Origin: Mucilaginibacter gossypii | Lineage (GTDB): Bacteria > Bacteroidota > Bacteroidia > Sphingobacteriales > Sphingobacteriaceae | Length of the DNA stretch: 64,000 nucleotides | Assembly: GCF_900100945.1 (NCBI RefSeq) | Contig: NZ_FNCG01000004.1 | Location: 434,001-498,000, forward strand | Direction: 5' to 3' | Shown: piece by piece, positions 44,340-52,757 of the stretch | Numbering within the stretch: the first letter of the stretch is position 1 | How the letters are laid out: the number at the start of each line of letters is the position of its first letter | Position numbers and translations under genes: made by a program | Notes under the pieces: generated by a model | What the model saw: only the letters and a program-made list of their open reading frames with translations | Database searches by the model: none | What the model was told of the DNA's origin: nothing

Positions 44340-45821
44340 TTATACCAATCTGATAGTAAATTTTGTGCCAACGTTTACTGTACTGTCAACTTTAATGCTT
44401 CCGCCTAATGCTTCAATCTGGTTACGGGTTATAAATAAGCCAATGCCTTTGGCATCCGTATTTTGATGAAATGTTTTATACATGCCAAAAATCTTATCGC
44501 CATAACGGTTAAGATCGATACCAATGCCGTTATCTTCAAAAATGAGATAAATATGTTTCCCTTCTGTAAAGGTATAGCATTTTATAACGGGCTGCCTGTC
44601 GGGGTGACTGTATTTTAAAGAGTTGGTAAGCAGGTTTTGTAAAATACTTTCCATGTAAGCCGGTATATAACTGATCTCGCGGCATTGCGTAAAGTCACTC
44701 TCTACGTGGGCGTTTATGGTCTCAATATTATTTTTTAGTGCCGAGCAAATGTTTTTGAACATCGGCTCCAACTCAACCACCTTCCGCTCTTTGGTAATTT
44801 CAGTTTGAATCTTAACTATTTCGTTGATGTGTTCGATGGTCAGATCCAGGCTGTCGCTGATGGTTTTAATATGCGAAAAGATCTCCTCCCGTTCTTCAGT
44901 TGTTTCGGTTTGTTCAAACAGGTTTACCATAAATTGAAGGTTGCCCGTATGCGAACGAAGATTATGTGAAACAATGTACGCGAAGTTTTGCAGGCGGCGG
45001 TTTTGGTCGGTCAGTAAATTTATCGACTGTTCAAGTTTCAGCAACTTTCTTTTTTCGCTGTCGATATCCTGAATAACCCCTTTAACAGATGTGCATTTGC
45101 CCAGGTGATCAATCACTGGTACAGCCTTTACTTTTAACCATAACATATTGTTTTTGGCCGAACGTAAAAGCAATTCAATATCAAAAGGCCTGCTATCTTC
45201 AACGGTATGGTTAATAGCATTTTGTAAAACAGGCCGGTACGGAGGCTCAAAAAAACTAATAAACTCTTCAACACTCAGTTTTAAATGATTTTGAAGATCA
45301 AATAAATCATATACCTGTTTTGACAGCACAATGGTATTGAGGTTTTGAGGGTCAATTTCCCAGATGCCTAAGCGTGCTGTTTTAAAGGCATCATCATTGG
45401 TGATTTGGTTATTTGCCGATAATAAGTCGTCTTGTTTGTAACGGTTGATGTTTATAAGCGAGCCATAAACCATACAGCCATGCTCATCGTCCAGTTTCCT
45501 GATAGCGGTTTCAAACCACTGGTACCCGTTTTTTTTTGTTAAAAAACGTAATTGAAGTGACGGTGTGTCTTCCGTTATCCTGTTGTTAATGGCGTTGAAA
45601 AAAAACGGTTTATCGCCGTGGTAAAGCAGATGTTCAAAAAAAGTATAAGCATCACATTCAATTTCATTCACTTGATAGCCTAACAGTGTATAGAAGCCCG
45701 TTGACCATTTTACTTCCCTTGTATTGAAATTGTATTTCCAGATCCCCGTATCCAGATCATTGATCAAAGGGGTAAGATGTACATCATCGCCGGAAAGTTT
45801 ACCCTTTTCAAAAAAACTCAT
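44340..45821 (-). CDS. PAS-domain sensor histidine kinase
   Basis: 493-aa soluble kinase with no membrane segment. Two or three PAS folds fill residues 1-260 (GIWKYNFNTREVKWSTGFYTLLGY and GIWEIDPQNLNTIVLSKQVYDL are starts). The phosphoacceptor region is FAYIVSHNLRSHTGNLQFM and the ATPase has NLLTNSLKYSHPD plus FEDNGIGID. Its likely partner is the receiver protein 16 bases downstream. The signal is unknown. A nine-A run (45529-45537 on this strand) lies in the second PAS region. Confidence 0.92.
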   Translation of the reverse strand: MSFFEKGKLSGDDVHLTPLINDLDTGIWKYNFNTREVKWSTGFYTLLGYQVNEIECDAYTFFEHLLYHGDKPFFFNAINNRITEDTPSLQLRFLTKKNGYQWFETAIRKLDDEHGCMVYGSLININRYKQDDLLSANNQITNDDAFKTARLGIWEIDPQNLNTIVLSKQVYDLFDLQNHLKLSVEEFISFFEPPYRPVLQNAINHTVEDSRPFDIELLLRSAKNNMLWLKVKAVPVIDHLGKCTSVKGVIQDIDSEKRKLLKLEQSINLLTDQNRRLQNFAYIVSHNLRSHTGNLQFMVNLFEQTETTEEREEIFSHIKTISDSLDLTIEHINEIVKIQTEITKERKVVELEPMFKNICSALKNNIETINAHVESDFTQCREISYIPAYMESILQNLLTNSLKYSHPDRQPVIKCYTFTEGKHIYLIFEDNGIGIDLNRYGDKIFGMYKTFHQNTDAKGIGLFITRNQIEALGGSIKVDSTVNVGTKFTIRLV

Positions 45822-46262
45822 ATCAACAATCTGTTCACTAATTCAATTTGTTTTTGACACGTGCATATGATTAAAACGTGTGCCATGATTTGAACTTTTT
45901 ATAATTTATAACCATTAGTTGTGTGTCGTGTCTTCTTCTCAATCATTATTCCACATTTGCCCGGGTTCAAATATAATATTTTTGATACTTTATAATGTAT
46001 TCTTTTACTGGTATTTACGGTTTGGAGAATATTTGACTATATCTACTACTAATTGAAGTAATATTTTACAAAAATATGCTCAGACTCTATTTTTTGTGTT
46101 GAAAAATGAAGGTATCCTTCATGAAATTGTTTGATGTAATTTAATTGTAAAAAATAGCGGGTACTAAGTTAATAAATATGGGTGAACTATTATTGGTTAT
46201 TATAATGTCCTATTTTACAGGCAATTTGCCGGAGTTTAACTTTGTGGAAAAATATTAAATCG
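45822..46262. other. AT-rich gap before the kinase gene
   Basis: 441 bases between the 5' end of the kinase gene and the 3' end of the DNA-alkylation-repair gene. Strongly AT-rich. A 26-codon frame (46178-46258, plus strand) is too short and plain to claim. No repeat, hairpin or clear promoter seen. Confidence 0.5.
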
Positions 46263-46919
46263 TTATTTGCTTATTAGTTCATCAAGCGCGTTTTTTGCAA
46301 TCCATTTGGCTGATTTGCTGGGCTGGCCATAAATATTTTGTGCAGTGTTAATGGCTTTAACTTTTAATATATTATTCCGTTTGCCTATTTGGCGTAAAGC
46401 CCAGTTAATAGCTTTTTTAACAAAGTTCCGGTCATCCCAGGCTTCCCGCTCCATAATAGGAAACAGGTTTGTAAATATTTCGTCGGGCGCCGTTTTATTA
46501 TGAACTGCATATTCGGCCATTAAAACAAAACCGGCACGTTTTACAAATTCCTGCTCATGACTGCTATACTCAACAGCTTTATCAATGGCAAATGGGGTGC
46601 GGTCAAAAAGATTACCGCAAACCTGGTCGCAAATATCCCATGAATAAAAGTCGCCGGTCCAGCTGTCCATTAGTTCGGGGGTAACCTGTTTAGGATCGGC
46701 TATCATGGAGGCCAGCATCCGGGCTTCATGTATTTGCGTATCCCAAAGTGCTAAAGCCAGCTCATGATCTTTTTTAATGATCTTAGCCAGTTTGCGGATC
46801 TCCGGCAATTTTACCCCTAAAGCCCTCGAATTATCAATACCAAAACGGGCCATGCCTTTTAAGTACGCAGCATCAGCTTTTTCTTTAAGCTGTTCAAGTA
46901 CAAATAGTACGTCATCCAT
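46263..46919 (-). CDS. DNA alkylation repair protein (AlkD-like HEAT-repeat glycosylase)
   Basis: 218-aa all-helical protein of the AlkC/AlkD family, which excises N3- or N7-alkylated purines. Family segments: YLKGMARFGIDNSRALGVKLPEIRKLAK, ARMLASMIADP, WDICDQVCGN and RNFVKKAINWALRQIGKRN. It directly follows the secreted YciI-like gene on the minus strand (adjacent stop and start), so the two are probably cotranscribed though unrelated. Confidence 0.9.
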   Translation of the reverse strand: MDDVLFVLEQLKEKADAAYLKGMARFGIDNSRALGVKLPEIRKLAKIIKKDHELALALWDTQIHEARMLASMIADPKQVTPELMDSWTGDFYSWDICDQVCGNLFDRTPFAIDKAVEYSSHEQEFVKRAGFVLMAEYAVHNKTAPDEIFTNLFPIMEREAWDDRNFVKKAINWALRQIGKRNNILKVKAINTAQNIYGQPSKSAKWIAKNALDELISK

Positions 46920-47390
46920 TTAATTGGTCATGCTTTTCTTTTGGAGGGTATTGTGAATCGGCACTACCTGCATCAGCGCCGCGCTGCAATAAAAAGGATG
47001 AAGCTCCATCACTAAGGCCCCTGCTTTGATGGCTGGATCGGTTTCGGTGAGTTTTTGGGCTTCTTCTACGGTTTCTACATTAAAAATAAAGATCCCACGT
47101 AAGGGTTGGTTATCCAGAAACGGACCGGCCACAACTAACTTACCCTCGGCAGCAAGCCGGCCAATATTTTTAAGGTGCGCCATTTGCAGCTGCATATTAG
47201 CCGCCGAATCTTTGAGTTGCGTTGGCCCTTCTTTTAAAAAGGCTATCACATACTTTTTCATGCCGTAATCATCAGCCCCAAGCTTTTTAGCCAGGACAGC
47301 ATCGTAAACAGGTTTTGAAGCAGCAGTATCCTGAGCTAAGCAGTTAAAGCTTAATGCAACAGCGGCAATGATGAGTAAAGCTTTCTTCAT
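46920..47390 (-). CDS. Exported YciI-like protein
   Basis: 156-aa protein with a signal peptide (MKKALLIIAAVALSFNCLAQ) followed by a YciI fold: KKYVIAFLKEGPTQ, HLKNIGRLAAEGKLVVAGPFLDN and GIFIFNVETVEEAQKLTETDPAIKAG. It belongs to the YCII-related branch whose members are often exported in this phylum; no activity is established. It is the first gene of a pair with the AlkD-like gene. The terminator at 47440-47459 upstream belongs to hppD. Confidence 0.85.
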   Translation of the reverse strand: MKKALLIIAAVALSFNCLAQDTAASKPVYDAVLAKKLGADDYGMKKYVIAFLKEGPTQLKDSAANMQLQMAHLKNIGRLAAEGKLVVAGPFLDNQPLRGIFIFNVETVEEAQKLTETDPAIKAGALVMELHPFYCSAALMQVVPIHNTLQKKSMTN

Positions 47391-47439
47391 AAAAGTAATT
47401 ATTGATTATATCAAATATAAATAATGCTGGCAAATAAAA

Positions 47440-47459
47440 AGCCGGGCAACCGCCCGGCT
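47440..47459 (-). terminator. Terminator of hppD
   Basis: Eight-base GC-rich stem agccgggc / gcccggct (47440-47447 with 47452-47459), 4-base loop, followed on the minus strand by a T run. Confidence 0.82.
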
Positions 47460-47482
47460 CCAAATCATAATTTCAATATTAA

Positions 47483-47517
47483 AAATCCGAAATCTAAATT
47501 CCGAAATCCGATATCAA
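47483..47517. repeat. Array of a 7-base word (AAATCCG type)
   Basis: Five 7-base units in phase (AAATCCG, AAATCTA, AATTCCG, AAATCCG, ATATCAA). The last unit touches the first base of the hppD stop codon. Confidence 0.85.
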
Positions 47518-48663
47518 TCAAAGATTTCCCCTTACTTCCTGTTCTCGTTCAATGGCCTCAAATAGGGCTTTAAAATTACCGGCACCGAATGATTTGGCAC
47601 CCTTGCGCTGAATAATTTCAAAGAACAGGGTTGGCCTGTCTTCAACAGGCTTGGTGAAGATCTGCAACAGGTATCCTTCGTCATCACGATCGACCAAAAT
47701 ACCTAAGCGTTTTAATGGCTCAAGGTCTTCATCAATATGGCCAACGCGGTCGATCAGGTCATCATAATAGGTTGAAGGAACAGTTAAGAACTCAACGCCA
47801 CGATTCTGCAGCTCGGTAACGGTGGCTACAATATCATGCGTTGCAAGGGCCAGGTGCTGTACACCTTCATCCTCATAAAATTCAAGGTATTCTTCAATCT
47901 GCGATTTCTTTTTACCCTCGGCAGGTTCATTGATCGGGAATTTTACATAGCCGTTCCCGTTGCTCATCACCTTGCTCATTAAAGCCGAATACTCGGTCGA
48001 GATCATTTTATCATCAAAGGTGAGGATATTACGGAAACCTAATACTTCCTCATAAAAATTAACCCATTCGTTCATTTTATGCCAGCCCACGTTGCCCACG
48101 CAATGGTCAACATATAGCAGGCCGGTATCTGTCGGATTGTAATTATTTTCCAGCTTTTGATATCCCGGTAAAAACAAGCCTTTGTAGTTTTTACGTTCAA
48201 TGAACATGTGCACCGTTTCGCCGTATAATTTAATGCCGCTGGTTCGTACTTCGCCGTTTTCATCAGTCAGGGTTTGCGGTTGCTGGTAAGGCTGGGCACC
48301 TCGTTTGGTGGTTTGCTCAAAGGCATCGTAGGCGTCGTCAACCCAAAGGGCCAATACTTTCACACCATCGCCATGTTTTTTAACATGATCGGCAATAGGG
48401 TGATCAGAGTGAAGAGGAGTGGTGAGCACTATCCTGATTTTGCCTTGCTGCAAAACGTACGATGCCCTGTCGCGCACCCCGGTTTCGGGGCCGGCATAAG
48501 CCAGGTTTTGAAAACCGAAGGCCGTTTTATAATAATGGGCCGCCTGCTTGGCATTGCCAACATAAAATTCCACATAATCGGTACCGTTAAGGGGTAGGAA
48601 GTCAGCCCCCTCTAAATCTCCCCCGGTAGGGGAGACTTTTTTATCTAAAGTTTGTGTGTGCAT
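47518..48663 (-). CDS. hppD: 4-hydroxyphenylpyruvate dioxygenase
   Basis: Iron enzyme of 381 aa turning 4-hydroxyphenylpyruvate into homogentisate in tyrosine breakdown. The two halves of the vicinal-oxygen-chelate fold are visible; the iron site comes from VDHCVGNVGWHKM, GVQHLALATHD and FFEIIQRKG, and the C-terminal helix seals the pocket. Residues about 9-21 (KKVSPTGGDLEGAD) are encoded by a repeat of the kind usually seen between genes (48602-48638). It is followed by a word array and terminator, and lies 86 bases after hmgA. Confidence 0.96.
   Translation of the reverse strand: MHTQTLDKKVSPTGGDLEGADFLPLNGTDYVEFYVGNAKQAAHYYKTAFGFQNLAYAGPETGVRDRASYVLQQGKIRIVLTTPLHSDHPIADHVKKHGDGVKVLALWVDDAYDAFEQTTKRGAQPYQQPQTLTDENGEVRTSGIKLYGETVHMFIERKNYKGLFLPGYQKLENNYNPTDTGLLYVDHCVGNVGWHKMNEWVNFYEEVLGFRNILTFDDKMISTEYSALMSKVMSNGNGYVKFPINEPAEGKKKSQIEEYLEFYEDEGVQHLALATHDIVATVTELQNRGVEFLTVPSTYYDDLIDRVGHIDEDLEPLKRLGILVDRDDEGYLLQIFTKPVEDRPTLFFEIIQRKGAKSFGAGNFKALFEAIEREQEVRGNL
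48602..48638. repeat. C/G-rich palindromic repeat inside hppD
   Basis: ctcccccggtaggggag and flanking cccctctaaat form a stem-like repeat of a type often found between genes of this phylum; related stretches are at 30421-30445, 32693-32718 and 60668-60700. Here it encodes part of the HppD N-terminus. Confidence 0.6.
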
Positions 48664-48668
48664 TTTAA

Positions 48669-48705
48669 TTAGTGATTTAGTGAGTTAATGATTAGTGATT
48701 TTGGC
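48669..48705. repeat. Array of a 7/8-base word (TTAGTGA type)
   Basis: Units TTAGTGA, TTTAGTGA, GTTAATGA and TTAGTGA with 7- or 8-base steps, starting 5 bases upstream of the hppD ATG. Confidence 0.72.
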
Positions 48706-48718
48706 ATTACGGCTAATT

Positions 48719-48753
48719 GCCTTTCAGCTTTTACCTTTCGCCTTTAACCTCAC
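48719..48753. repeat. Array of a 7-base word (GCCTTTC type)
   Basis: Five 7-base units in exact phase (GCCTTTC, AGCTTTT, ACCTTTC, GCCTTTA, ACCTCAC). The last unit overlaps the hmgA stop codon. The word is unrelated to the neighbouring TTAGTGA array. Confidence 0.8.
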
Positions 48754-49907
48754 ATTTGCCAGCTCTTATAATAATTTTCGTCCTCAATCTTAATCGCGTC
48801 TTCCGTGAGCATCAGCGGCCTGAACGGATCGATCATCACCGCCAGCTCATCTGTTGATTCTTTGCCTATTGATTTTTCAACCGAGCCGGGGTGCGGGCCA
48901 TGTGGGATGCCACCGGGGTGCAGGGTGATCTGCCCTTTTACCACGCTTTTGCGGCTCATGAAATCGCCATCTACATAATATAACACCTCGTCGCTGTCCA
49001 CATTACTGTGGTTATAAGGTGCAGGGATAGATAACGGATGGTAATCAAACTTGCGGGGCACAAAGGAGCAGATTACAAAGTTATTACCCTCAAAGGTTTG
49101 GTGTACCGGAGGCGGCTGGTGTAAGCGCCCGGTTATGGGTTCAAAATCATGGATAGATAGCGCCCAGGGATAATGGAATCCATCCCAGCCCACAAAATCA
49201 AAAGGATGAGTGCCATATATATAGGGATAAATAAGACCTTGCTTTTTGATCAGGATCTTGAAATCGCCATGCTCATCATAAGTTTTCAGATCGGCCGGTA
49301 GTTTGATATCGCGCTCGCAATAAGGAGAATGTTCCATCAATTGACCATATTGGTTTCGGTAGCGTTTTGGCGGCCGGATAGGGCTAAAGCTTTCCACAAT
49401 GAAAAGCCGGTTGCCCATGCCGTCAAACTCCATCTGGTAAATGGTGCCGCGGGGGATCACCAGGTAATCGCCGTATTGAAACTTGATATTACCAAAGCCT
49501 GTTTTTAAAGTACCTGTGCCTTCGTGAATAAAAACTACTTCATCGGCCTGGCTGTTCTTATAAAAATAATCGGTCATGCTTTGGCGCGGCGCTGCCAGCG
49601 AAATATGCAGATCGCTGTTTACCAGTACCGGCTTGCGGCTTTGCAGGTAGTCATCCTCGGGCTGGATATTGAAACCTATCAGACTGGTATGCTTCAGGTG
49701 TTTTTCGCGTGCTATTTTGGGCTCCACGCTGTAGGGCTCGCCAAGGGTTTTTACAATGGTGGGTGGGTAGGCGTGGTATACCAGCGAATAAAGGCTTGAA
49801 AAACCTTCTGTTGACACCAGCTCTTCGGCATATAAACTACCATCGGGCTTACGGAATTGCGTATGCCGCTTAGGCGGAATTGATCCTAAACTATGATATA
49901 GAGGCAT
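48750..49907 (-). CDS. hmgA: Homogentisate 1,2-dioxygenase
   Basis: Ring-opening iron dioxygenase of tyrosine breakdown, 385 aa, making maleylacetoacetate. Cupin fold. VFIHEGTGTLKTGFGNIKFQYGDYLVIPRGT is the N-terminal cupin strand set; the iron ligands lie in the C-terminal part around FYYPWALSIHDFE, LHPGGIPHGPHPG and the Glu between. It is upstream of hppD on the minus strand, and the divergent fumarylacetoacetase-family gene at 50472 could complete the route to fumarate and acetoacetate. Confidence 0.94.
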   Translation of the reverse strand: MPLYHSLGSIPPKRHTQFRKPDGSLYAEELVSTEGFSSLYSLVYHAYPPTIVKTLGEPYSVEPKIAREKHLKHTSLIGFNIQPEDDYLQSRKPVLVNSDLHISLAAPRQSMTDYFYKNSQADEVVFIHEGTGTLKTGFGNIKFQYGDYLVIPRGTIYQMEFDGMGNRLFIVESFSPIRPPKRYRNQYGQLMEHSPYCERDIKLPADLKTYDEHGDFKILIKKQGLIYPYIYGTHPFDFVGWDGFHYPWALSIHDFEPITGRLHQPPPVHQTFEGNNFVICSFVPRKFDYHPLSIPAPYNHSNVDSDEVLYYVDGDFMSRKSVVKGQITLHPGGIPHGPHPGSVEKSIGKESTDELAVMIDPFRPLMLTEDAIKIEDENYYKSWQM

Positions 49908-50038
49908 GAATTGGTTTAATTGGTTAACAATAAAACGTATAAAATGCTGATTTGTGTTCGGGCTAAAAAGTCCGTAACGCCTAGCCTGACCATTTAATAA
50001 ATAATGGTTAAAAAAGATAGAGGAAAGAGGAGGGGAAA

Positions 50039-50149
50039 TTAGTATTGCGCCAGCACGATCTTGGCAAGCATAGCATCTCTGAACGATGACGCATCGCTCA
50101 TGGAGGTTAACCCCAATGAAAACAGGAAATGCATTTGTACGCGTAACAT
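50039..50149 (-). CDS. Possible 36-aa peptide upstream of hmgA
   Basis: Short frame with ATG at 50149 and TAA at 50039. The second half, MSDASSFRDAMLAKIVLAQY, has mixed polar and aliphatic residues as in a folded helix and ends in the only tyrosine of the peptide. It lies about 130 bases upstream of hmgA on the same strand. It could be a small protein, a leader peptide or chance. No family is recognised. Confidence 0.35.
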   Translation of the reverse strand: MLRVQMHFLFSLGLTSMSDASSFRDAMLAKIVLAQY

Positions 50150-50194
50150 GATACTAAGTTAGGGGGATTATTTTTAGGATGCAAATTTAGGGTT

Positions 50195-50423
50195 GAATAG
50201 TGAGTGGTTGATTAGGTGAGTGGTTAGTTATTTTTTAATTCTTACGCCGCCGCTCGGCTCCAGCCGAGTGGCGACTATAAAACGGCCTCTGGCCGCCGGC
50301 ATGATGTATACAGGCCAGAGGCCTGGGAATAATTACCACTCGGCTGGAGCCGAGCGGTGGCAGTATATCTTTATATACGCCCGCGAGAGAGACCACTCAA
50401 CTTAATCAACCATTCACTATAAT
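50195..50423. repeat. Triple-nested inverted repeat element
   Basis: Outer arms (50195-50225 and 50391-50423) are 8-base word arrays of GTGAGTGG type. Middle arms (50246-50275 and 50335-50362) are near-complementary, and each is itself a small palindrome ctcggct-cc-agccgag. Inner arms ggcctctggcc (50284-50294) and ggccagaggcc (50313-50323) are perfect. The whole 229 bases could fold as one long hairpin. No coding frame. Confidence 0.85.
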
Positions 50424-50471
50424 TCCCTCAATCAAAATCATTAGCTTTGATTATACCAATTAAGCTACTCT

Positions 50472-51467
50472 ATGAAATTAGTATCCTATAAAACCGAAGA
50501 CCGCGAACATCTTGGCGTTTTTGTTAATGGCCACATCTACAATTTAAACTCATGCGATAAGCTGATCCCTGATAACATGAACGAATTTTTATGGGGAGGG
50601 CCAGAACTGATGGAACATGCCGCGCGGGTTAATGAAGAAATCCGGTCGGGAAAGATAGAGGCTAAAGAGGAACTGTTTTTTGAGCTAATGGCCCCGGTGC
50701 CGCACCCAACATCATGCCGCGATGGTTATGCGTTCCGTCAGCATGTGGCTTCGGCAAGGCGTAACCGTAAGCTGGATATGATACCCGAGTTTGATCAGTA
50801 TCCTATATTTTATTTCACTAACCATAACGCTGTACAAGGGCCCGGCGAAATTGAATGTATGCCCGATCATTTTCAAAAGCTTGATTTTGAGCTGGAAGTT
50901 GCCGTTGTTCTCAATAAAAAAGGACGTAACATTACCGCCGCCGAAGCCGATAGCTTTATTGCCGGTTACATGATCATGAACGATATGAGCGCCCGCACCC
51001 TGCAAATGGAAGAAATGCTGCTGAACCTTGGCCCGGCAAAGGGTAAGGATTTTTCGACGGTGATTGGTCCCTGGCTGGTAACGCCCGACGAACTGGAGCA
51101 ATATAAAGTACCTGCAAAACCTGGTCATACAGGGAATGCCTATAACCTGGAGATGAAATGCGTGGTGAATGGCAAACAGGTATCGGCAGGTAATATGGCC
51201 GATATGGACTGGACCTTTGCCGAGATCATTGAGCGAGCTGCCTATGGTTGCGATGTTTTACCGGGCGATGTAATAGGTTCGGGCACGGTTGGCACAGGCT
51301 GTTTTCTTGAACTGAATGGCACCGGCGTACTTAATAATGCCGATTATGAACCACAATGGCTGCAGCCGGGTGATCTGGTTGAAATGGAAGTTACCGGTTT
51401 AGGGATGCTGGGGAATATTATAGAAAAAGCGGATAGTAATTTTTCGATCTTGAAGTTAAAGAAGTAA
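50472..51467 (+). CDS. Fumarylacetoacetate hydrolase family protein
   Basis: 331-aa metal-dependent hydrolase of the FAH family. It would split fumarylacetoacetate into fumarate and acetoacetate, the last step of tyrosine degradation, which fits its position divergent from hmgA-hppD. Segments: HNAVQGPGEIECMPDH, FELEVAVVLNKKGRN with the metal Glu, MNDMSARTLQ, KGKDFSTVIGPWLVTP and VIGSGTVGTGCFLEL. It lacks the large N-terminal domain of animal FAH, so a related ring-cleavage product is possible. No maleylacetoacetate isomerase gene is in view. Confidence 0.9.
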   Translation: MKLVSYKTEDREHLGVFVNGHIYNLNSCDKLIPDNMNEFLWGGPELMEHAARVNEEIRSGKIEAKEELFFELMAPVPHPTSCRDGYAFRQHVASARRNRKLDMIPEFDQYPIFYFTNHNAVQGPGEIECMPDHFQKLDFELEVAVVLNKKGRNITAAEADSFIAGYMIMNDMSARTLQMEEMLLNLGPAKGKDFSTVIGPWLVTPDELEQYKVPAKPGHTGNAYNLEMKCVVNGKQVSAGNMADMDWTFAEIIERAAYGCDVLPGDVIGSGTVGTGCFLELNGTGVLNNADYEPQWLQPGDLVEMEVTGLGMLGNIIEKADSNFSILKLKK

Positions 51468-51822
51468 AAAGAATATACCACACTATTGCAAATAATTGTG
51501 TTATTGCGAGAAATCATTAGGGAAACTCCGGAAAAAATGGTAATGACGTATAAAATACGTTTTAGAGATGGTGTGCGGGGCGCGTTAGTGATAGGAGCGG
51601 ATACCGGCCTTGTGGCTAATGCCTGTGCAGTATGAGCGTATAGCACGGGCCGCAGGCAACGCTCATGTTTATAATATCGATCAAAAAAAATATTTAATAA
51701 CCAACAACTTACAACCAAGTCATTATAAGCGTAGCGTGGCACCCGCATGTTATACAGTGTGGCTTTGCTTACGCGCTATTGCCACCCTACGCTCGCAATG
51801 GCATGTTTTATAATATTTACCC
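51468..51822. other. Repeat-bearing gap
   Basis: 355 bases between two plus-strand genes. It holds an inverted repeat element (51728-51793) and a weaker one (about 51612-51665, arms atgagcgt and acgctcat). A stretch near 51500-51545 looks like a decayed tcattgcgag element. No gene. Confidence 0.5.
51728..51793. repeat. Inverted repeat with AGCGTAG arms
   Basis: Arms 51728-51741 and 51780-51793 match at 13 of 14 positions as inverted copies, with a 38-base centre. Short palindromic element between genes. Confidence 0.6.
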
Positions 51823-52713
51823 ATGCCAACCATCCATATATCCGATCTTTCTCCTGTTCAACTGCAAAGCTACCTGAACTTTGCGGTAGCACCACGACCG
51901 ATTTGCCTGGCCTCAACGGTTGATAAAGCCGGGAATGTAAACCTGAGCCCATTCAGCTATTTTAATATTTTCAGCGTTAATCCGCCCATTTGTATTTTTT
52001 CGCCATCGCGCAGGGTAAGGGACAATACCACCAAACACACGCTCGAAAATATCAGGGAAGTGCCCGAATGCGTGATCAATATTGTTAACTATGATATGGT
52101 ACAGCAAACTTCGCTCTCAAGCGTAGAATATCCTCAGGGCGTTAATGAGTTTATTAAATCGGGTTTAACGCAGTTACCTTCGCAACTGGTAAAACCCCCG
52201 CGTGTGGCCGAGTCATACGTACAACTGGAATGTGTGGTTAACGAAGTGATTGAATTGGGGCAAAGTCATGGTGCAGGTAATCTTGTGCTTGCCGAAATTA
52301 AGCTGGTCCATATTAATGATGCCGTTTTAGATGCAGAGGGCAAAATAAACCAGGCCAAAATGGACCTGGTTGCCCGGCTTGGCGGCGACTGGTATTGCCG
52401 GGTTACTAAAGATAACCTGTTTAAAGTAGCCAAACCCAATACCAAAATGGGCATAGGTGTTGATGCACTGCCTTATGCTATCCGTAACTCAAGGATCCTT
52501 ACAGGTAACAACCTCGGGCAATTGGGTAACCTCGAAGCTATACCCGGCGATGAAGCTATTGAAGCCTTTGCGCTTACCCCGGAGATAAAAGAAGTACTTG
52601 ATGCCACCATCGGCGATAGTCAGACCCGTGAGTTGCAATTACATTTGAAAGCTAAGCAATTGCTTGAAGAAGAGCGGGTTGAAGAAGCTTTGATGGCGTT
52701 GCTGATGGAATGA
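51823..52713 (+). CDS. Flavin reductase-like, FMN-binding split-barrel protein
   Basis: 296-aa protein. Residues 1-200 form the flavin reductase-like split barrel: FAVAPRPICLASTVDKAGNVNLSPFSYF is the FMN-binding start, with CVINIVNYDMVQQ and SYVQLECVVNEVIE following. The C-terminal 90 residues are extra and helical (EIKEVLDATIGDSQTRELQL). Members reduce flavin or bind FMN in oxidation pathways. It lies in line with the FAH-family gene and may belong to aromatic catabolism, but the real substrate is unknown. Confidence 0.86.
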   Translation: MPTIHISDLSPVQLQSYLNFAVAPRPICLASTVDKAGNVNLSPFSYFNIFSVNPPICIFSPSRRVRDNTTKHTLENIREVPECVINIVNYDMVQQTSLSSVEYPQGVNEFIKSGLTQLPSQLVKPPRVAESYVQLECVVNEVIELGQSHGAGNLVLAEIKLVHINDAVLDAEGKINQAKMDLVARLGGDWYCRVTKDNLFKVAKPNTKMGIGVDALPYAIRNSRILTGNNLGQLGNLEAIPGDEAIEAFALTPEIKEVLDATIGDSQTRELQLHLKAKQLLEEERVEEALMALLME

Positions 52714-52757
52714 TAGCTGAATATGTATTCTTCTGCCAGTGTAGTACGGATCATCAG

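Larger units (their letters stand above)
49908..50471. other. Divergent tyrosine-catabolism gap
   Basis: 564 bases between hmgA and the fumarylacetoacetase-family gene. It holds a possible 36-codon peptide on the minus strand (50039-50149) and a triple-nested inverted repeat (50195-50423), both listed. Promoters for both directions should be here, but none stands out. Confidence 0.55.

Noticed and set aside
45529..45537. Nine-A run in the histidine kinase gene as a phase switch
   Set aside because: A runs of this length are common in AT-rich genes coding for Lys, and nothing else suggests switching here.
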